Assembly (NCBI GenBank): GCA_003971905.1
Contig: RSEE01000027.1
Location: 310,001 to 374,000, forward strand
DNA length: 64,000 bases
Direction: 5' to 3'
From: Moniliella sp. 'wahieum'
Taxonomy: Eukaryota; Basidiomycota; Moniliellomycetes; Moniliellales; Moniliellaceae
Position 1 is the first letter of the stretch; each line of letters starts with the position of its first letter. A model generated the notes under the pieces. That model was not told where the DNA came from, did no database searches, and saw only the letters and a program-made list of their open reading frames with translations. Position numbers and translations under genes: made by a program. Positions 1 to 11,554 of the stretch are shown piece after piece.

Positions 1-177
1 GGGCCCAATTTGACAGGTTACGTTCGATTGGTGCCAAGCCGCGTCGGACGAGGCGGTTCCCGAGCTGACGTTCCGCCGACTCGTGCTCCAAAAACAGATC
101 CGCCTCAAGCAGCTCCAACTGAACCTTACGTTCGCGCCATCAACGTCTACCAGCGTCAAGGTATCCTGAATGAAGCC
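1..177 (+). CDS. Probable 3' terminal exon of an unidentified gene (partial)
   Basis: The first 16 bases end in TTTGACAG, which looks like a 3' splice site. Reading on from base 17 gives about 50 codons rich in Leu, Gln, Lys and Arg (a short amphipathic stretch RRLVLQKQIRLKQLQLNL), ending at a TGA at 167-169. A second open frame runs through the same bases, and its stretch coded by about 250-360 also looks protein-like, so the frame is not settled. The gene would start outside the window. I do not recognise the product. Low confidence, because only a splice-like signal and composition support it. Confidence 0.28.
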
Positions 178-376
178 AACTCCCATACATGGAAGTACCC
201 TCAAGCCAATGCACCCGCTCTTAGCCAGACCGTGGGCAGTCGCCATGACATCCCAGCGTTGTTCCAATGGCTCGTGGACAATAAGCAAGACGTCTTCCTT
301 GACTCGTATGGAACACGTTTTGGGGCTTGCGGCCTTGCCCGCCCACCCGAATTGATCCCAAGCTGGGTGCACAAAC

Positions 377-3185
377 ATGGCGGACCCGTCCCCATCCCTG
401 CCTTGGCTACTAATCCCTCCTGCAACCACCCCGCCCTCGCCCCCACCGCCACCACACCACCACATCGACTATCGCCCCTCCCCGCCAGGGCTCTGTATCG
501 CTGGCTCACGCTTCGTCCACCTCTACCGCTGCCGCGCCATCACAACCTCCTTATAAGGAGACGTTCTTGCCAAAAGAGGACGCCGCCGTTGCAACGATTG
601 CATCGGCAACTGCTGTGGCGGTCGATTCAACTGTGAACGGACTTTCTCATACTGCCTCTCGCTCTTCGTCGGACCTGTCAATTGTATCAGGGAACGAAGG
701 GTATCGACGACGCCTGAGTATGGGTATGGGGAGGTGGACATGTAAAGAGACTGGCGGAAGCAATGCCTGGCAACGCAATGATTCCTTCTTGGGCACCGAT
801 CGGTCAGTGTCCCGTTCCGAGGTTGATGAGAGCTTAGCCGATTCAATTTTGGCTCACAGTGCCGCTTACGGGAGGAGGAGGAGGGTATCGAGTCGAGTGG
901 GGAGGAGTCGATCGGCACGGACGCCATGTCAGACGACTCAGATCCGCCTACGACGTCTGTGCGACCGGATACATCCCCACCACAAGCCACTCAAGGCATC
1001 GCAAGTGCAGTGACTGACGAGCAATGCCGTGAAGACCTCAAGCTGATCCATAACCGCCTTGAACCTTTTCCTTGACTCCCGCATGCTTGAGGCCGAGGAG
1101 TTGTGTTGGCCAATGCCGGTACTCGCTTGTACTGCGCAGCGGGGATGGACTGATCAACTTTTTCAAGTCCTTTCTGACGTTTGAGTTGGCCGACATCCAA
1201 ACGGCCATCCATTGTTGCAAGCACACCCGCTCTGTTGCCTCGCTCCTTGCGCAAAAGCAAGGTCCGGTGGGCAAGTGGATTCACAGCAAGCGGGGCTTTT
1301 ACGATCCATGACTCTCGTTCAACTCCACGCTGAGCTCAACTTTGTCGAGAACACGCTGATGGTCTGTCTGCTACGCATGGCCAAGGCACGTGGAGGCATG
1401 CCGGTAGTGAAGCACGCGCTTCGCCTCCGGCAGCCTATGTCATTCTACAAGATCTGAGAACCTGATGAAACCACCGACGCGCGCGCCGAGCACGAAGCCA
1501 TCACAGGCAAGAGACGTTATCGCAAACTCCCCGTGCTGGACCAGCACTTTCGTAGCGGCGTCTACTTTTCCTATGCCGCCTGCGTCCTCGTCCTCTCCTT
1601 CCTCCCTGGCCGCGCTCACAAGGTGTTGGAAGGGCTGGGCTACATTGGGGACCGGCAGTTTGCGCTTCAGGTGCTGCAGCGTGCGGGCGGGTGGTCGAAG
1701 ACAAAGCCGTATCCAGCCCTGTCGGCCCAAGAGGAAGGGGTGCGCCGCCGCTGTGTGATATCGTGCTGATCTGCTACCACATTGTCTTGCCAACGTTTGT
1801 GCCGTGTTGATCGACATTGAGTTTGCGGACAAGGTGTTGCAATGGAACTTGCGTCATTTCCCGCACGGCATCTTCTTTCTTTACTTTCAAGCTCGGCTGT
1901 TTGCTGCCAAGCGCTGCCTGAAAAGGCAATCGAGTACTATCGCAACTCGATCGAGGCGCAGCGGAGCTTTAAACAGTTGGACCACATCTCCTTTATCGAT
2001 CTTGCTCTCACGTACCTTTCGACGTGCGACTTTGCGCGCGCATACGAGTGCTTTGACGTACTGTCGCGCGAGAGCAACTGGAGCCGAGCCATCTACCAGT
2101 ACGCCCGTGCCGTCTGCCTCGTCGAGAGCGGTCTGGACGGCCAGCAGTCCAGCGCAACGATCATGCAGACCGTCGCTGGGCTGAAACGCAAGGTGGCTGG
2201 GGCCACCATCCGTTGGAACAGTTTGTGACAAAACGAGCCATGGCGTTTTGGCGCAGGGCCGTTTGCCGCTGGCGGGATCGAGTTTAGTTATCTTTGGCAC
2301 TGCATGTCCCAAACGCCCATCTTTCTCCTCCTCGATACCACCCTTACCCGCATCGATACGTTCATCGACGATCTTGAGCGCTACTCTGACGTGTCGACGT
2401 ATGGGACGGGAGAGCGAGTATTGGGCAGCTTACTGTGTTTCCTTCTTTCTGCGTGGCGTAGCATTGCGGTACGTTGCCTTCCCTGATGAGTGTACCGTCG
2501 TCCGAGCCCCTCCGGAGGAACTGATGGAGCGGCCGAGCGAGGTGGCGCAAGATGCGTTGCTCAGTTTCCACAAGGTCCTTCAGCAGGGCCACCACCTCGA
2601 CCGGAACAACAACTGGGTCGTCTACTTTGCCCACTATGAACTTGGTCGACTGCTGGAATGCATGGGACACCGCGACGCGGCCCGGTGCGAGCTGGAACTG
2701 GTCCTGTCGGGTCGTCCGCTGCCCCAGCTGGGCCAAGCGTACGTCCAAGAGGGCCCGATGGCGTCGCCACCTCGCAAGCCCAAGCCCAGCGCCGGCCATG
2801 CTCACTACCTGCTGAAACACATGTGCCTCCTTCGTACCCGAGCGGCGATGGACATATGATGCGTACCCGTCAAGCGCACGCCACATCCTCAAGCCAACCG
2901 CTAACGCAAAGGGCGCTCTTGCGCCCGCCACGGATTGTGAGACCGGCCGAGGGGTCGGAAGCTTCAGTGTCGGTGGATCAGACCTCGGTTTCGGGCAAGT
3001 CGTCTTTCTTTGCTGCCGCTGGGCCCGGGGCGACCTTATCCCAAGTGTTGGCCACCTCGTCTGGCCGCCTACCCACCCCAACGACGGATTCCGTGTCGGA
3101 GCTCGGCTCCTCTCTCTTTCCCAGCTCGCCCAACTCGTCAGTACGGAACTTTGCCTCGCGTCGGAATACGGTGCGGCCCGTGTAG
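377..3185 (+). CDS. IML2: IML2/TTC39-family outer-membrane-associated protein, with many frame breaks
   Basis: IML2/TTC39 proteins carry a DUF3808 tetratricopeptide-like fold. Yeast Iml2 is linked to mitochondria and inclusion-body clearance. Family blocks appear in order: TDEQCREDLKLIHNRL near 1012; LDSRMLEAEEL near 1070; GDGLINFFKSFLTFELADIQ (1143-1200); MTLVQLHAELNFVE (from 1308); DQHFRSGVYFSYA through GLGYIGDRQFALQVLQRAGGW (about 1540-1695); VDIEFADKVLQWNLRHFPHG (1808-1868); EKAIEYYRNSIEAQRSF and AYECFDVLSRESNWSRAI (1920-2095); and DRNNNWVVYFAHYELGRLLE (2599-2658). The start chosen is the ATG at 377 in a strong context (acaaacATGG), followed by a Ser/Pro/acidic N-terminus. A Ser-rich tail ends at a TAG at 3183. 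At least eight frame changes or stops separate the blocks (near 560, 875, 1060, 1107, 1305, 1455, 1770, 1905 and 2215). Identity of the family is secure; whether the gene is functional is not. Confidence 0.8.
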
Positions 3186-3721
3186 TACGCCAGTCTTTGT
3201 CATCTTGCTACCGTTTGTCCTACTTTAGTGCGGTGCCCCCCCTCCCCCACTGCCCTTCCCTGGCATTTTGACCCTCGTAAAATCCTCTCGTTTCTTCCTG
3301 CCGCTCGCCCTCATTCGCTTGGGTTCGGATTTGTTGTTTCATGTTATCGCTTTCTCCATCTTTCCTGGGCCACTTGGTCCCCCCCCCGTCGTTTGGTGCC
3401 ACAACAGCCATCACCTACCTCTTTCCATACCCCTCCAACAGGTTTGTTCCTCATAGTGTCAAACGCATCGCCTCCTATCTATGTAGAGAGAAAAGGGAGC
3501 GCGCCAGTCGCTAGGATCGTCACAGCGTATCAATCATCGCACGCCAGTTCAACCACACCACAATGCCAAGTAGGAAACAGACGAAACCAATTAGAGGGAC
3601 AACGGCACAAGCCAAGTCGATCAAAGGCAGCGGCAGACTTGAACGGGGTCATCGGTGACCAACACCGCGTTCCCAGTTCCCACGTCGACAGCAAGAGCGG
3701 TCACGGAAACAAAAAAAGTGC
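3186..3721. other. Convergent spacer between IML2-like and SIP5-like genes
   Basis: Both flanking genes end into this stretch, so it should hold two 3' untranslated regions. It is pyrimidine-rich with a C run at about 3379-3388. I see no gene, RNA or repeat in it. Confidence 0.6.
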
Positions 3722-6632
3722 CTAGAATGCATCCCGTGTGGGGTCCAAGTAGGAATGAAAAGGTTTGTGTTGACCGGGAGAGGGCGCACTGGGTCCCGAC
3801 GGGGGTCCCAGTGGCGGCGTAGAGGGTTCTGTGTAGACCGCGCCAGAAAAGAGTTGGGTGCCCTGGGAAGCGGAGTGCACCCCAGCCGTTCTCCACGCCT
3901 GCGTGTGCTGTGGGCTAAATAACAACGCGCCAGTCGAAGTGGCCTTCTGGGGAGGCAGGTGCGCTTGCCCCGGAGATAGGGATGTGGCAGTCTGGAACGG
4001 GTAGGATCCCATGCTGCCCGAATGCGGAGCGGGCGTAGAGGAGGCCGAGGGCGAAGTACCGGGGCTGAGTCCGCGACGGAAGGGATTTGTGTCTCGTTTT
4101 CCGGGCTGAGACGAGACAGATCCGCCATAACTGTGAGCGCCTGTCCAGGGGCAGTGGGGGGGGTAGGGTCTCTTCGGGATGCAGTGGGGATGATGGGAAG
4201 GAGTGAAAAGGAGGTACAGGCGATTGGTGTCCCAATGAGGCGGAGAACGATGTTTGGTCGACGCCCAACCGAAAATAGGAAGGAATGTCCTCGCTTCGCC
4301 TGACATGAGGAGCGGCGATGGGGTAAATGTGCTCCCCCTGCGGCGTAGCTGTGTTGGTTTCCATGCTTGACAAAGGCTTCGTTAGCGGGATTCATACTCT
4401 GCCTCATACGATTAGAATCGATGGGCACGTCGCTGGTGGCGAGCGAAGGCCCCGGCGCGGAAGCCGACGTTGGCGCAGTCCCGGTTGCGGATTCCGTTGA
4501 GCGCGCATCGCCCCAAAGGGAGAGTGACGCGAATGGGTCAATCATTTGTTCTTTAACCACCTCAGGAGGTGGGGGATGACGCTTCGTCTCTTGCAACTGG
4601 ACTAGTGTGGGTACTAACGGTGGGGCGGGGTCCTTTCCCTTAAACTCATCCTTGGCAGACGGCACTAAAGGGACTGCGTCAGGAGGAACATCGCCGTCTG
4701 GAGCGACGGTGGAGGTGATCCCAGTCATATTTGACGCCGCGCCAGACGGGTGCACCCGTATCACTGGTGGCGCCAGCACGGTAGGGAGTAAGGCCTCGGG
4801 TTCCCCTGATGTAGAGGGTTCCGTAAACGGAAGTGTGGCGCGTGCTGCTTCCTCTGTCGTTTTGAAAGACGAAGGGACCGCTACAACGCTAGGCTGACCG
4901 CCCGCGACATCGGCAGCCGTTGGGTTTCCGCTTCATGAGTGGGGGGTGTAAGTACTGTACCCACCTCGCTGGCACCTTTTGGGGAGAGCGAGATCGCAGG
5001 TACGGCTGGGGCATCAGGAGAGGCATCACGAGGGGGAGTAGACCGTTTTGCTACAGGAGTTGGCGTAGGCATAACGGGAGAAGAATGAGCGGGTACGGTG
5101 CGATCGGCGGTGACAGCATCTGTTTGGACCAGACCATGTACTGGGTCGGCGTCATCAGCGAGCCCTGCCGGAAGGGGCGAAGTGGCCTGCTTCGTCAGAT
5201 CAATCCGAGAAGGTAGAGGCCCGAACGGGCTAGGCGCATTTAACTCTAGCGGTGCATCAACAAGCTTACTGGCAGGATCTTGAAGTGGCTCTGTGGCTTG
5301 AAGCGAGTTGTTGGCTTCGGGGGCTTCGGAGGTTTGAGAGAGTGGGACGGCTTCTTGGATCGGATAGGGCCCAGATTCGGACATGGACCCGGTAGGATTT
5401 GAGTGGAACATCGAAGAGGGCGCCGTCGCCTCCGGGGTCAGGGCAGAGGGGGGCACGAGGGACGCTCGTCTGTTCAGTAACCGGCCTGGTGGCAAAGTCT
5501 TCTGTGGTGCTGGAGACCAATTGACTAAGCGGGACATCCTCCTGTTCATCCACGACGGAAGGCAGGATGGGCGCGTTCCCAGCCCCGTCTTGGGTCAAAC
5601 TCCGGTTCTGGGTAGATGAGTTGCCACGCTCATGTGGGCTCTGCGTCGAGGCCTGTTCCTGGGCCCTCCTTCTTTCTTCTTGCTCATGCTCCACCAAGGA
5701 CTGGCGAATCGCTTCCATGAGCATTGCTTGTTCCAACTGACCGTTTGCCAGCACCGCACCTTGCGCCTCTGACCTCCCCCGACCACGAGAAGAGGTGGCA
5801 GGCAGTACGATCGCCCCGCCCGTCTCGGAGCCTGGAAGAGAGGCACCGACGCGAGAGGAGCTTACGCCAACGGGCACAAGGCGTCCCCCGACATTGCGCA
5901 TGATAATTCGTCTGTTGGCTGTGCGAGCCTGAGCGGCCTTGGCCGCATCGAGCAGCGCTTCCCATGCCGGTCGGATCTCGTCAACAGTAACTACATGGGG
6001 ATTTGCCGTGTCGACGCCACGCTGCGAGGCATCGGCTTGGGCGTCATCCGCCTCAGGTGACGCAGAGGGGCGCATCGATGGGGACTTGTTCAAGCAGCGC
6101 GCGAGGAGCGTTGTAGACAATACCAAAATCGGTCGTCATACAAAAGGGGCAAGTTGCTGGTGGCTCTCGGGGGGGTTGGAGAGGAGCGGGTCTGAACGAC
6201 GGGATTGCACAAAGCATTCGGTGCAGATGGGCTGTCCGCAGCAGCGCGTGTGATTGAGTGGAGACGGGTAGACCAGAAAGCAGATGGGGCACTCGGTCGG
6301 TTTCACCCGGCCACCAAAGCAGCCCTGCAGCTCCTCTTCGTCGTCAACGCCGCGATAAAAGGGAGCAAGGCGGCGGGAGCAGATGAGGGTCTTGACGATG
6401 TCGTGTGCGTAGTCCTGTGCTGTGCTGGCGTATACACCCGTCGGCACCAGTGATCCCGAATCGAAGCTGGCTGGCCAGGCGGGGCGAGAGCGACGGCGGT
6501 GATGGCCATGGGCGGCTGATGCAAAGGCTCGCTCGCGATCGCTGGTAGCGGAGAGACGGGGCGAATGGGAAGCGTGTGGTGGGAAAACGATCCAGGAGCG
6601 TCGCTGGTCTCGCGGCCGTTGGCCTGGCCCAT
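3722..6632 (-). CDS. SIP5: SIP5-like protein with split RING-type zinc-binding region
   Basis: SIP5 is a conserved fungal protein reported to contact the Snf1 kinase/Glc7 phosphatase module. Seen here, in order: MGQANGRE start, with Gly at position 2 (possible myristoylation); [15 protein letters not shown] (about 6447-6405); [12 protein letters not shown]; the zinc-like block [10 protein letters not shown] and [13 protein letters not shown] (6290-6200); its second half [15 protein letters not shown] (about 6150-6110); [14 protein letters not shown] (about 5990); and [19 protein letters not shown] (about 5720-5670), a UIM-like helix. The rest to 3722 is Pro/Ser-rich and probably disordered. 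The ATG at 6632 lies in a near-perfect context (CCCGCCATGGG). Frame changes occur near 6445, 6150, 5550 and in the tail, so the C-terminus at 3722 (ending DPTRDAF) is the most coding-like of several choices. Confidence 0.75.
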
Positions 6633-7664
6633 GGCGGGTGGTGGGGAAAGGGAGGAGGCGGTGGAGGTGGGATGCGATTGATGGGTAACAGGAGAGCCAA
6701 GCGGGGTGGCGTGCTGCTGCGACACTGGCGCTGTGCGGGCAGGGCCGCCACCTTTATGTGCTGCTCGGGCTGAGTGGCTCAGCGTTTTTTGCTCAGCGCT
6801 GAGGCTGAGCAGAATGGGCGACAGACAGCCTGCGATAGCCGAAGATGCTTTTGAATCCATCGCACAACCGACGCTTTTTGTAGCCGAGGATGTATCATGC
6901 CGATGAGACTCTCGAACGCACTGATCATCTATCTGATCAACGTCTTCAAGGTTCGGTCACTGCACCTACTTTCGCGATTCGAATGCACGGAGGTAGACGG
7001 GAGCAGAGATGTGGAGATTGGATGTGCTTCTGTAGCGTCCGCTGCACCTCCCCCATTGGCCTCCTCCAGGCTCCATGAGTTGTAGGCTGGACACATACAC
7101 ATCCGCCCATATCTGGACGAGCTACCTTCGGCTATATCCAACGCCGCACTGGCCATCTGTGCATCACCGCCACTATCTGTCTGTGTGCATAAATAGCAGA
7201 CGAGACTCAGCGCTCACCGTGAGCAGTGATTTTGCTTTCAATTGGTGCAACCTTTTAGGCCTTAGACCTTACCCCGACCAACGTGGGCTCCCCCCACCTC
7301 ACGCCACTCCCGGTTCGCAGCCTTGCGCATCTGTCCGGCTCAACACTCATGCGTGTTCATGGTTTCGTTGGATCCGGGGAACAGGCTGGGGGCTGTCCAA
7401 GAGCATTTCAGAAGACGGGGATATATACGCCAGCGAGTGGATTGCAATGGAATTTGGCGGTCGTCGGATGATCGGTGATCATCGATCACTAGTGGGGAGT
7501 AGCTGCTGTAGGGTTGGCGTCGGGGCGTTGCATCTGCGTAGAACGCGGGAACCCTAGCACCAGGAATGAGGCCAATGAGGGGAGGGTGTACCCACCCCCG
7601 GTTTCCGCCGTGGAGCAACAGCAGTGGCTGTGATGGGTTAGGGGGCCTCGAGGTGGCCATACTG
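6633..7664. other. Upstream region of SIP5-like gene
   Basis: No gene is supported here. It holds two inverted repeats close to the SIP5-like start: 6769-6783 (GCTGAG-TGG-CTCAGC) and 6791-6810, which contains the perfect 12-base palindrome CTCAGCGCTGAG. The rest has short open frames without family features. Confidence 0.5.
6769..6810. repeat. Paired GCTGAG/CTCAGC inverted repeats
   Basis: Two inverted repeats sit 7 bases apart. The first is GCTGAG-TGG-CTCAGC. The second is GCTCAG and CTGAGC flanking a further CTCAGCGCTGAG palindrome. They lie about 140-180 bases upstream of the SIP5-like start codon. The same 6-base arms recur near other genes (33953, 39719 and 53995). Confidence 0.6.
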
Positions 7665-8425
7665 CCTACTTTAAACCTCTTCAAGCTTCAGCCTCTGCCC
7701 CTCTGCCCAGCCCGCCACCCGCTCCCGTTACCACCGTGCCAGACCCCCCCCCCACGGCGATGCAGGCAACGAGGCCGATGGGCGTCGGCCGTTCCAACGC
7801 GCGTACGCCGAGGTAGAGGTACAGGACGAAAGCATGGACCTCGGCGATGCACCCACGCCCAAACGCTTTCACGCCCCTCCCGTCTGTTCCCCCCCCCTAT
7901 CCACTCGCCCACCATCCCGCCTCTTCCGTCGAGCCTGGATCTCCTCCCTAGTGTTTCTCGTCTTGTCTTGCTCAATCCAGCCCAAGCAGGCCGGCCTCTG
8001 ACCCATTTGCCCGCCCCGCCCTCAGCCTTGGCCTCACCACGCCCTCCCTTCCCGCCCCCCCTCCCTCGCTCTGCCTGAGTTAGGACTGCAATTCGGCTCA
8101 GGCTGCCCCTTCCCTCCTTCGGATCAAGAGGTGCAGCGGTGTCCACCACGAGGAATGGAGGAGGCAATGATGGAGCTGGAGCGAAGTGTGCCTCCGGCCC
8201 CTGCTTCGTCCCCTGTCTTGGGCGCCAATCTGCCTCCCGTCCCTCCCCTTCTCTCTCTCCATCCTCCTCCTCATCCTCGGGGCACGCCCAAAGTTACACT
8301 GGGCTTCGTTTCGGGCTGCCCATTGTGCCTTGCCCACAGTATGTATCGTGCATTCCTACGACCAAGAGTTGCAGCTAACCTGGCCCTCAGAGCCGGAACA
8401 TCTTATGCATGTGACCTACGAGTAA
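7665..8425 (+). CDS. Unrecognised small protein with C-terminal Cys/His cluster
   Basis: I do not recognise this gene. A frame from about 7690 is Ala/Pro-rich. After the C run at about 7744-7753 the frame continues with an acidic, clearly protein-like block ending DESMDLGDAPTPKRF (about 7800-7870). The last intron is convincing: GTATGT donor at 8339, CTAAC branch, CCCTCAG acceptor ending at 8390 (52 nt). Splicing joins VSGCPLCLAH to KPEHLMHVTYE and a stop at 8423-8425, a tail with a CxxC-xx-H and two further His. The middle is Pro/Ser-rich and frame-uncertain. The start is unknown. The tail could bind zinc, but this is inference. An alternative is a relic or a non-coding transcript. Confidence 0.35.
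8339..8390 (+). other. Predicted 52-nt spliceosomal intron
   Basis: It has a GTATGT donor, GCTAACC branch-point match about 15 bases before the end, and a pyrimidine-rich CCCTCAG acceptor. This is the best single piece of evidence that 7665-8425 is transcribed on the plus strand. Confidence 0.5.
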
Positions 8426-9480
8426 ATGAGGGGCGATTCCGTACGGGTTACCCCAGTTTCATCTTGGGCTCGTTTCTTCTTCTTCTGTCCCGCCTTCTGC
8501 CTTTCTACACGTTTGTATCTACCACCATCGACCAACGCCATTTGCTTACCAGGAATCGTGTCGATCGTGAACTCGTCAGCAGTAAGTAGATGGATACAGA
8601 TGATTATAGAAAAAAGTTGAGCGCGGCACGGTCACCGACCATGGGGTGGGGTGGCAAGGAAGGAAAAGACCAGGCCCTCCCTCTTTCCCTCCTGGGTACA
8701 TCCAGCTCATCTGCCGAAAGAATGAGAGAGCTGCAGTGGGTGGTAGAACCGTACAGACCAGATGTTCTCGGCTGCCTAGGCTGTGTGGTAGGCAGAGCTC
8801 AACAAGGAGTAGCTCCCCCTGAGCAATTCGCGCCTTTCATGCCGAGTCCTAAGCACGCACACCCAGCAGTATTCGTCAAGTTCAACGTTGAACGCGCACT
8901 ACATTCGTTCCCCGTTTGACCCCGCCGGGCGCGACTCTTGAGCATGCTGAGTCGGACTGAATGGAATGGCGCACATCGCCTGCGTCGAAAGAGTATGCAT
9001 GTCAACTACAGCATATCGCGTATGCGCACAGTGACAGTGGGGAAATGCGCTCCATGGAAAGGGTGCGAGGGTGGAGGTGGTGGAGCACTGGGACGCTGCT
9101 GCTATTGGGACACGAATGGATGAGGGGTGGGTGGGGGGCCAGGGGACTCGGCCAATTCATCACGTGAAGTCGGGAAGCTTGGATCCACCGATTCCGCCCG
9201 TGTCTTGTAAACGCCGCATGCGGAATTAAGCCTGGGATGCGAAGTGCATCAGGCCCCAGGGCTGGGCGCAGACTGGCGCTGTGCCTGGCGCGGTGCCGCC
9301 AGGGCCACCCGCTAAGTTTGGCTCTTGTCTCAGTCCCAGGCGGCGGTATTGGGAGGGAAGGTGAGCCCGATGGCTCTGGCGCTCTGGCGCTCAGGCATGT
9401 CCCGGCTCAGTCCGAGCACGAGGTGGTCAACCCAACTTCTTCCTCCCGGCCCCACCACCTCCTCCGCCCCTCTGCCTGCC
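8426..9480. other. Intergenic region upstream of PDX1-like gene
   Basis: No gene is supported. Several short open frames overlap on both strands without family features. The last 150 bases before the PDX1 start codon are rich in GGCGCTC and CTCAG words. No TATA box is visible. Confidence 0.45.
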
Positions 9481-10424
9481 ATGGTTAGCATCCTCTCTGT
9501 GCGTGCTCTGCGTTTGGCTCCGCGCCTCGCCCGCTCCCTCCACGCCACGCCTGCGCCCCAGGCCATCACGAAGATGACCATGCCCGCCATGAGCCCGACC
9601 ATGACGGAAGGCGGTCTGTCTGAGTGGAAGGTCAAGGAGGGCCAGGCGTTTTCGCAGGCGATGTTTGCTAGACATCGAGACGGACAAGGCGACGATGGAC
9701 GTTGAGGCCCCCGACGACGGTGTTTTGGCCAAGATCTTGGTTCCCAATGGAACTAAGGACGTGCCTGTCGGTCAGCTCATTGCACTCCTCGCCGAGGAAG
9801 GCGATGATTTGACCAAGATTGAGATCCCAAAGACGAGGAAGCGCCTGCCCCCGCACCCTCCTCCGCCCCGGCTTCTGCCCCGGCCTCTCCTCCGTCTTCG
9901 CAACCGCCCGCAGCGAAGGGGGCGCAAGCGCACCCTCCCCCGTCAGATCGGCCTTACCTCCCTTCCGTCGCCCGCCTCTTGGTTGAAAGGAACATCTCGG
10001 ACCCGTCCCAGATCAAGGGCACCGGCATCCATGGCATCCTGACCAAGGGGGATGTCCTGGCCTTTTTGGGTGAGGCGTCATCGCCGACGGGACTTACAAG
10101 CCCCCCCAGGGCGGCGTGGCTACGCTTTACGGCCCTCCTCCTTCGGATGCGAAAACGACCGCGCCGACCAAAGCGGCTGCGCCTAAGCCTGCTGAGCCTG
10201 TACGTCATCCCCTCCCCCATTCTCTTGCTAAGAACTCTGGAGGTACTAATCCGATGCGCATCCACTCAGTTGTCCGGTTCTGCACTGCGCACGCTCATTA
10301 TTGGGGGGTGGTCGACGTGACTCACAAGCAAGCTGCGCCACCCAAGCCCGAGCCGGTCTCGCCGGCTCCCAAGCCGCTGCCACCCAAGCCCACGTTCGAA
10401 GATGTGCTGGCTGGCTACCTGTGA
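9481..10424 (+). CDS. PDX1: Pyruvate dehydrogenase complex protein X / E3-binding protein-like (mitochondrial)
   Basis: PDX1 holds dihydrolipoamide dehydrogenase (E3) on the E2 core of the mitochondrial pyruvate dehydrogenase complex. Residues 1-20 (MVSILSVRALRLAPRLARSL) form an Arg-rich, acid-free targeting peptide. A lipoyl domain follows (MPAMSPTMTEGG, then LDIETDKATMDVEAPDDG, with the ETDKA lysine to be lipoylated). A Pro/Ala linker leads to the E3-binding domain (YLPSVARLLVERNISDPSQI, KGTGIHGILTKGDVL). There is no room for the large E2 catalytic domain: after a 70-nt intron (10200-10269, GTACGT to CACTCAG) come only SGSALRTLI and a C-terminus TFEDVLAGYL. That length fits PDX1, not E2. 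Four single-base breaks occur (about 9652, 9665, 9830 and the G run at about 10303). Start and stop are clear. Confidence 0.82.
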
Positions 10425-10580
10425 ACGATAGGTCACGACGCACTAGCAACACTACAGAAATGCACGTTTGTCCTGAACCGATACCATCGATTATGCCCCT
10501 ATGGCTTGTACCTGCCTGGGGTGAAATCAACGTAACGATCACCTTGGAGCTTGGCCCCTGCATAATCTGGGGATCAGAAT

Positions 10581-11554
10581 TTAGTCGGATTCCAATATGA
10601 TCTCTGAAAACAGCTTAGGGTCCACATTCGAACCCGAGAGGACGAGAACGGTGGCCTTGCCTTCCTGGTGGGGCACCCGCCCAGCCAAAAGCGCCGCCAG
10701 CGGCACCACGCCCCCCGGCTCGACGACCAGTTTGAGGGTGTGAAACGCGTAGCGCACCGCACTCCGCGCCTCTTGCTCCGATACGACCAAACCTGCTTTA
10801 CAAGCTTGTGCAGGATAGGAACGTCAGCTCCCCGGCCGCGGTGCTAGGAGCGCATCGCACAGTCCCGTCGTAGTCGAAGGCGGGTTGACTTGAATGCTGC
10901 CCGAGGCCAGGGAACGCGCAGTATCGTTGTAGCCTTCGGGTTCGCAGAAAACAGGACCGCGTCCGGGACCTGATCCTTGATGGCTGTCGCAATGCCAGAG
11001 AGCAGTCCTCCGCCACTACAGGGTACAAACGACGCTGCCGATCTGAGCGGCTTGGTGGGCTGCTTGCCGCACCACCTCGGCGCCCACTGTGCCCTGACCA
11101 GCCATGACAAAAGGATCGTCAAAGGAAGGTACCAGCACACCCCCCTCTTGGTCTACAGGCCTGAGCGATCGCTTCGCGCGACTCGGTCAGCCGATCGTAC
11201 AGCACCACGTTGGCACCATAGCTGCGCGTGCGGGCCACCTTGACCCCGGGGCGTCGGAGGGCATGACAATGGTCGCCTGCAACCCGAGTTGCTCAGCGGC
11301 AGCCGCTACACCCTGGGCATGGTTCCCGACGAAAACGCAACCACCTTGCCGCCCTCGAGGCGGGACAGACGGTTGTACGCGCCGCGAAACTTGAAGGAGC
11401 CCGTGACTTGGGCGCCTTCAAACTTGAGCAACACCCGGTGCCCCACCCGCGCCGTCAGCGCCGGCGACTCCAACAATGGCGTCTCAACCGCGTGCCCGCG
11501 TAGGCGTTCTGCCGCCTCGTACACGTCGGCTGCACTGATAGCAAGTGGGGTCAT
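10581..11554 (-). CDS. SRY1: PLP-dependent L-threo-3-hydroxyaspartate / threonine dehydratase (serine racemase family)
   Basis: Fold-type II PLP enzyme that deaminates hydroxyamino acids. The order of motifs is that of yeast Sry1 and serine racemase: start MTPLAISAADVYEAAERL; PLP lysine in TGSFKFRGAYNRL; the HAQGVAAAAEQLGLQATIVM block after the substrate-loop Asn; phosphate-binding SGGGLLSGIATAIK; and a C-terminal ATVLVLSGSNVDP. Length is about 324 codons, close to the 326 of yeast Sry1, so the short form without a regulatory ACT domain. That argues against biosynthetic ILV1. Frame breaks are at about 11325, 11150, 11040, 10925 and 10800; no intron is needed. It converges on the PDX1-like gene with a 156-base spacer. 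The exact substrate is inferred from family and length. Confidence 0.8.
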
